From Candidatus Aminicenantota bacterium (lineage in GTDB: Bacteria > Acidobacteriota > Aminicenantia > S016-38): 9,047 nt of DNA. The notes below the pieces were generated by a model. It was not told where the DNA came from and searched no databases. It worked only from the letters and a program-made list of their open reading frames with translations. Of this stretch, positions 5,585 to 9,047 are shown one piece after another (position 1 is the first letter of the stretch; each line of letters begins with the position of its first letter). The DNA lies in assembly GCA_021161165.1 (NCBI GenBank), contig JAGHBF010000160.1, positions 1 to 9,047 of the forward strand, written 5' to 3'. The position numbers and the translations under genes are program-made.

Positions 5585-7057
5585 ATGATGAGAGCTTTTA
5601 AGCTTATTTTACTTATTTTTTTAGGTTTTAGGCTCATGGCCTCCATAAGGCATCCCTATGCAGCCGGTGCTTTTTATCCTTCTAATCCTGCTGAATTAAA
5701 ACTTATGATAGGAAATCTTCTTCAGCAGGCTTCTCCACCCAAACTGGACGGCAGAATTCTTGGAATACAGGTTCCCCATGCAGGATACATTTTTTCAGGA
5801 AGAACTGCAGCCTACGCATTTAAACTTCTCAAAGGGAGAAAAGTAGATACTGTTATAATGATAGGACCTTCTCACTTTTATCCTTTTTCAGGAGCTGCTG
5901 TATATTGGGAAGGATACTGGGAAACTCCTCTCGGGAGAGTAAAAATTGACGAAGAACTTGCCCGGGAGTTTTTGAAATTGAAATCCGGATTCTTTAAAGG
6001 CGAAAGATTTCACAAGAAAGAACATAGTCTCGAGGTTGAGCTCCCTTTCTTGCAAACAGTTTTACAACCTGGCTTTAAAATTCTCCCAATAGTTATAGGA
6101 CCCTACGAACCCCAGAAACTTTTACCTGCGTCCAAAAAAATAGCAAAAATCTTGAGTAAGAAAAATGTTCTCATTCTTATTTCATCCGATCTGTCACATT
6201 ACCATACCCTGGAAGAATGCAAAAAAAGAGATGAAAGAACTATTAGGGAAATGCTTTCTCTTAGACCAGGACAATTTCTCTGGATGGCTTCAAAGGGTAT
6301 GGTTGAAGCCTGTGGAGCTTCCGCAATTGCTCTGGGTGAAAGCATCCTTATAGAAATGGGAGCCAATAAAGCAGTCCTTCTTAGGTGGGGAAACTCCTCA
6401 GAAGGAGGTGCAGGCACTAAAAGGGTTGTTGGTTATTCTGCAGTTGCTTTTTTAAAAACAGAAAAACCAGATGGCGGTAATAAAATCAAAAACAATCAAA
6501 GTCCCCTTGAAAATGAAAAACTCACTGCTGAGGAAAAGAAATATCTCTTAGTTCTGGCAAGAAAATCCATCGAAACTGAATTAAATGGAGAAAATTTTAC
6601 TCCACCAACTCCTCCTACTGAAAGGTTAAAACAGCCAAGAGGGGCATTTGTCACCCTGAAAAAAAAGGGGAAACTAAGGGGATGTATTGGATATATAATA
6701 CCTGTAAAACCTTTATACATAACCGTTTATGAAGTGGCAAGGGCAGCAGCATTCAGAGACCCAAGATTTCCTCCGCTCAGGAAGGAAGAGCTAAAAGACA
6801 TTGAAATAGAAATTTCTGTCCTTACTAAGCCTCGAAGAACATTTCCTGCAAGAATTAAGGTTGGTAGAGATGGCATTATAGTTTCATATATGGGAAGGCA
6901 GGGGGTTCTTCTTCCACAGGTCCCTGTAGAACTGGGATGGGACAGGATAGAATTTCTTAATGCGGTTTGCCTGAAAGCAGGGGTAGAACCCGACTGCTGG
7001 AGGAAAGGCGCTAAACTTTATTCTTTTCAGGCAGAAGTCTTCATGGAGGTAAAATAA
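5585..7057 (+). CDS. Memo-AMMECR1 fusion (AmmeMemoRadiSam proteins B and A) with apparent signal peptide
   Basis: Two domains in one 490-residue chain. Residues about 20-292 are a Memo (DUF52) domain beginning RHPYAAGAFYP. It has PHAGY (His65), GPSH (His97), EHSLEVELPF (146-155), SSDLSHY (Asp202, His205) and EACGAS (Cys243), which match the metal-site His, Asp and Cys positions of human MEMO1. A polar linker (about 293-312) leads to an AMMECR1 domain with LRGCIG (364-369), RDPRFPPL (391-398) and a closing GWDRIEFLNAVCLKAG segment. The usual system partner is a radical-SAM protein, not present here, and the biochemical role is unresolved. Residues 1-19 (Arg3, Lys6, then LILLIFLGF, then LMA) look like a signal peptide. 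A start at Met18 (5636) would give the ordinary cytosolic N-terminus but has only a weak TTAGG upstream. ATG 5588 is equally possible. Lpd follows directly after the stop codon. Confidence 0.9.
   Translation: MMRAFKLILLIFLGFRLMASIRHPYAAGAFYPSNPAELKLMIGNLLQQASPPKLDGRILGIQVPHAGYIFSGRTAAYAFKLLKGRKVDTVIMIGPSHFYPFSGAAVYWEGYWETPLGRVKIDEELAREFLKLKSGFFKGERFHKKEHSLEVELPFLQTVLQPGFKILPIVIGPYEPQKLLPASKKIAKILSKKNVLILISSDLSHYHTLEECKKRDERTIREMLSLRPGQFLWMASKGMVEACGASAIALGESILIEMGANKAVLLRWGNSSEGGAGTKRVVGYSAVAFLKTEKPDGGNKIKNNQSPLENEKLTAEEKKYLLVLARKSIETELNGENFTPPTPPTERLKQPRGAFVTLKKKGKLRGCIGYIIPVKPLYITVYEVARAAAFRDPRFPPLRKEELKDIEIEISVLTKPRRTFPARIKVGRDGIIVSYMGRQGVLLPQVPVELGWDRIEFLNAVCLKAGVEPDCWRKGAKLYSFQAEVFMEVK
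7045..7050 (+). promoter_or_regulatory. Shine-Dalgarno of lpd inside the Memo-AMMECR1 gene
   Basis: GGAGGT sits in the last codons of the upstream gene, 7 bases before the ATG at 7058. That ATG is immediately adjacent to the upstream TAA, which indicates co-transcription and likely translational coupling. Confidence 0.85.
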
Positions 7058-8416
7058 ATGAAACAAGAACTTGCTATTATAGGAGGAGGACCAGGAGGTT
7101 ACACTGCGGCACTCAGGGCTTCTCAGCTTGGAATAAAAACAGTCCTTGTAGAAAAGAAAAGAGTTGGAGGAGTTTGCCTTAACGAAGGCTGTATTCCAAC
7201 CAAAGCTCTTTTAACCTCGGCGCATTTAATGTCCATGATTGAGGACTCTGATAAATTTGGTATAACTGTAAACTCATATAAAGCCAACTGGAGCGAAATA
7301 AAAAAATTTGTAATGGAAACTGTTGAGAAGCTGGTCTCAGGAGTAGAGTATCTGCTGGAAAAGAGCGGTGTTACAGTAATTAATGGAGAGGCTGTATTTA
7401 ATGATAAGGGACAGATAGTAGTCAATGGAGAAACAATTGATGCAAAATGGAAGATAATCGCCACAGGTAGCAAACCCGTAGAACTACCTTTTTTGCCTTT
7501 TGGTGAAAGGGTTCTTAATTCAACCACACTGATGTTTGGAGAAAAAATCCCTGAATCTCTCGTTGTTATAGGAGCAGGAGCTATAGGTCTCGAAATGGCT
7601 TCAGCATTTTCCTCTCTTGGAAGTTCTGTCACCATAATAGAGGCTCTCCCAACTCCTCTTGGTGGAAATATGGATCGAGATATGGCAGCATTCCTCACAA
7701 GAACACTGAAGGAAAAAGAAATTCAGATTTTCACCTCAACCAGGGTGGAGGGAGCCAATGTCAAGAATGAAACCGTGGTACTGAAATTGTCAAATGGAAA
7801 AGAACTGGAAACAGAATATGTGCTTGTATCTATCGGGAGAAAGCCCAATTCTGAAATTGCCAGAGATTTTATAGAAATTGACGAGAAAGGATTTATAAAA
7901 ATAGATGAAAATTTCAATACGAGCAGGGAAGGTATCTATGCGATAGGAGATGTAATTGGACCTCCCCTTCTCGCTCATAAGGCATCCCATGAGGCAATAT
8001 TTGTGGTAGAATCCCTCGCAGGCCGGAAACCTCATCGTCCAAAGTATATTCCTTACGCTGTTTTCTCATCGCCTGAATTTGCAGGAGTAGGAATAAATGA
8101 AACAGAAGCACTAAAATCAGGAATTAAATTTAAGAAAGCTAAATTCCCCATGAAGGCCAATGGAAGAGCTCTATCTCTTGCAGAGGAGAATGGCTTAGTA
8201 AAGGTTTTGACAGGTGAAAACAACAAAATTCTTGGAGTTCAGATTCTGGGTCCGAATGCATCAGAAATTATAGCAGAAGCCACTCTCATCATGGAAAAGG
8301 AAGGGACAACTGAAGATATAGCTAATTCAGTTCACGTTCACCCTACTATATCGGAAACTTTAATGGAAGCATCCATGGCTATATCAAAAAAGGCAATTCA
8401 CATATTAAATCGGTGA
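7058..8416 (+). CDS. lpdA: Dihydrolipoamide dehydrogenase (E3)
   Basis: FAD enzyme that reoxidises dihydrolipoamide with NAD in 2-oxoacid dehydrogenase complexes and the glycine cleavage system; cytoplasmic homodimer. The 452 residues are slightly short for the family. The FAD-binding GGGPGG is at 9-14, and the redox disulfide Cys40/Cys45 lies in GGVCLNEGCIPTK. ATGSKP is at 135-140, the NAD-binding GAGAIGLE at 172-179 and the second FAD motif YAIGDV at 294-299. The C-terminal interface motif HVHPTISE supplies catalytic His428 and Glu433. All catalytic elements are intact, and the CxxxxC spacing and HxHPT motif separate it from mercuric or glutathione reductases. It begins directly after the Memo-AMMECR1 stop codon, and its stop overlaps the next start by 4 bases. 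No E1, E2 or lipoyl-protein gene is in the window, so its complex cannot be named. Confidence 0.95.
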   Translation: MKQELAIIGGGPGGYTAALRASQLGIKTVLVEKKRVGGVCLNEGCIPTKALLTSAHLMSMIEDSDKFGITVNSYKANWSEIKKFVMETVEKLVSGVEYLLEKSGVTVINGEAVFNDKGQIVVNGETIDAKWKIIATGSKPVELPFLPFGERVLNSTTLMFGEKIPESLVVIGAGAIGLEMASAFSSLGSSVTIIEALPTPLGGNMDRDMAAFLTRTLKEKEIQIFTSTRVEGANVKNETVVLKLSNGKELETEYVLVSIGRKPNSEIARDFIEIDEKGFIKIDENFNTSREGIYAIGDVIGPPLLAHKASHEAIFVVESLAGRKPHRPKYIPYAVFSSPEFAGVGINETEALKSGIKFKKAKFPMKANGRALSLAEENGLVKVLTGENNKILGVQILGPNASEIIAEATLIMEKEGTTEDIANSVHVHPTISETLMEASMAISKKAIHILNR

Positions 8417-8646
8417 AAATTTATACAACTTTTAAGCTGCCTTCCTATTTTAAAGAATTGCAGCAAATTAATGAAGGTGAATATGTGATCTCCGATTCAT
8501 GTGAAGAACTTAAAAAATTTCCTAAGGCAAAGAAAATTCTGCTTATGACACCGAAAGGTTATATAGAAGCTGGAAAATGCACCGCTGATTTTTATGCAAA
8601 AAATTTACTGGAGGCCTACCTTTGGATAAGAATGCAGCACTGGTAA
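8413..8646 (+). CDS. Small hypothetical protein, 77 residues
   Basis: I do not recognise this protein. It starts with GTG at 8413 in a GTGA overlap with the lpd stop, a typical coupled start; no separate Shine-Dalgarno is seen. Its last 25 bases overlap the next gene, whose Shine-Dalgarno lies within it. The protein is soluble with no signal or membrane segment. It has a Lys-rich core (EELKKFPKAKKILLM), two cysteines (30 and 57), and a C-terminal helix-like segment ending in aromatic residues (LLEAYLWIRMQHW). An alternating hydrophobic stretch (KKILLMTPKGYIEAG) could be a beta-hairpin. The evidence for a real gene is positional: an open frame filling exactly the gap between two solid genes. 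It may be a subunit or regulator of a neighbour, but nothing in the sequence says which. Confidence 0.65.
   Translation: MKIYTTFKLPSYFKELQQINEGEYVISDSCEELKKFPKAKKILLMTPKGYIEAGKCTADFYAKNLLEAYLWIRMQHW
8610..8614 (+). promoter_or_regulatory. Shine-Dalgarno deciding a TTG start for the ThiD-like gene
   Basis: GGAGG ends 7 bases before the TTG at 8622. The frame has a stop at 8586-8588 and no ATG or GTG between that stop and the conserved N-terminal motif, so TTG with this site is the best start. Confidence 0.8.
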
Positions 8647-9047
8647 TATCTGCTATAGATCCCTTGAACGGAGCGGGATTTACCCTTGACATAACACTTC
8701 TGGAAATCATGGGCATTAAAGCAATGGGTATTCCGACCGCCCTCCTACCTCAGGACACATCTGGAGTAAGAGAATTAACATTGCTTGAACCTGCTCCTTT
8801 ACTTAAATCTTTCAATCTGCTTATGAGTGTTATAAAGCTGCACGGACTAAAAGTAAGCATAATGGGAAAATTGATAGAGTATATACCAGAAATTATAAGA
8901 AGAATAAAAGGGCCGAAAGTTTTTGACCCCATAATAGAACCTGGGGGATTCAGAATATACGAGAATGCAGATAATCTAATGGAGATTATCCCTCTTTTTG
9001 ACATAATTACCCCTAATATTCCCGAAGCCCGAGAAATTCTTTCAGAT
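8622..9047 (+). CDS. ThiD-like kinase (hydroxymethylpyrimidine/phosphomethylpyrimidine kinase family), 3' end cut by window
   Basis: The first 142 residues of a ribokinase-fold kinase like ThiD, which phosphorylates HMP and HMP-phosphate in thiamine synthesis. The start is TTG at 8622, and the frame stays open to the window end. It aligns with Salmonella ThiD without gaps at the N-terminus: ALVISAIDP (5-13), NGAGFTLD (16-23), then TALLPQDTSGV (39-49) with Gln44 at the substrate-contacting position. VSIMGKL (78-84) corresponds to the family's IKIGMLG strand. FDPII (101-105) matches LDPVM and TPNIPEA (130-136) matches TPNLPEA. Where ThiD usually has a Lys-Ser-Gly loop after DPVM, this protein has EPGGFRIY, and SAIDP replaces the common AGSDP. 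The C-terminal ATP/anion-hole region (GTGC) lies beyond the window. Family membership is solid; the pyrimidine specificity is inferred and the altered loop leaves room for another substrate. It overlaps the small orphan gene by 25 bases. Confidence 0.85.
   Translation, partial: MDKNAALVISAIDPLNGAGFTLDITLLEIMGIKAMGIPTALLPQDTSGVRELTLLEPAPLLKSFNLLMSVIKLHGLKVSIMGKLIEYIPEIIRRIKGPKVFDPIIEPGGFRIYENADNLMEIIPLFDIITPNIPEAREILSD

Noticed and set aside
7123..7698. 191-residue minus-strand open frame inside lpd
   Set aside because: Opposite the FAD and NAD motifs of dihydrolipoamide dehydrogenase; Ser/Thr/Pro-rich shadow translation with no recognisable domain.
8750..9004. 84-residue minus-strand open frame near the window end
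   Set aside because: It lies entirely antisense to the ThiD-like gene, whose frame has clear family motifs throughout.
1..9047. tRNA/rRNA genes, CRISPR arrays, insertion sequences, tandem repeats
   Set aside because: None could be recognised; essentially the whole window is occupied by protein-coding genes with short spacers.

Overview
This is a compact, AT-leaning bacterial window with eight protein-coding genes, intergenic gaps of at most about 75 bases, and no RNA gene, transposon or CRISPR array that I could see. A probable outer-membrane barrel protein and an exported peptidase point to a diderm bacterium. The short gaps, Lys/Glu/Ile-rich proteins and overall composition would suit a thermophilic or uncultured candidate-phylum lineage, but the phylum cannot be fixed from this sequence alone.

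Layout. On the minus strand (61-2139) is an exported S9-family peptidase (DPP5/acylaminoacyl-peptidase type: beta-propeller plus alpha/beta-hydrolase domain). A short divergent promoter region (2140-2213) separates it from a plus-strand D-2-hydroxyacid dehydrogenase (2214-3170). A single-domain malic enzyme (3230-4579) follows under its own near-consensus promoter and ends at a GC-rich hairpin. Next are an unrecognised exported, probably beta-barrel protein (4629-5579) and a Memo-AMMECR1 fusion protein (5585-7057). The fusion is followed by dihydrolipoamide dehydrogenase (7058-8416), a 77-residue orphan protein (8413-8646) and the 5' part of a ThiD-like kinase (8622 to the window edge). The last four genes abut or overlap and look like one co-transcribed unit.

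How the genes may work together. Malic enzyme makes pyruvate from malate, and dihydrolipoamide dehydrogenase serves 2-oxoacid dehydrogenase complexes or the glycine cleavage system. A ThiD-like kinase would support thiamine supply for such complexes. The hydroxyacid dehydrogenase would interconvert 2-oxo and 2-hydroxy acids. This suggests a loose central-carbon and cofactor theme, but that is inference from neighbours. The E1/E2 subunits of a lipoyl complex and the radical-SAM partner of Memo/AMMECR1 are not in the window.

The most notable observations are these. (1) Start regions fall into two classes. Some genes have a Shine-Dalgarno and/or a 5' leader. Three others (2214, 4629, 5585/5588) have no Shine-Dalgarno but a TATAAT-like hexamer 4-7 bases before the ATG, which suggests leaderless mRNAs. 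(2) The Memo-AMMECR1 fusion carries an apparent N-terminal signal peptide, unexpected for this family. (3) A ThiD-like gene with a TTG start, overlapping the orphan gene, has an altered sequence where canonical ThiD has its conserved Lys-Ser-Gly loop. (4) The 77-residue orphan is locked by overlaps between lpd and the ThiD-like gene.
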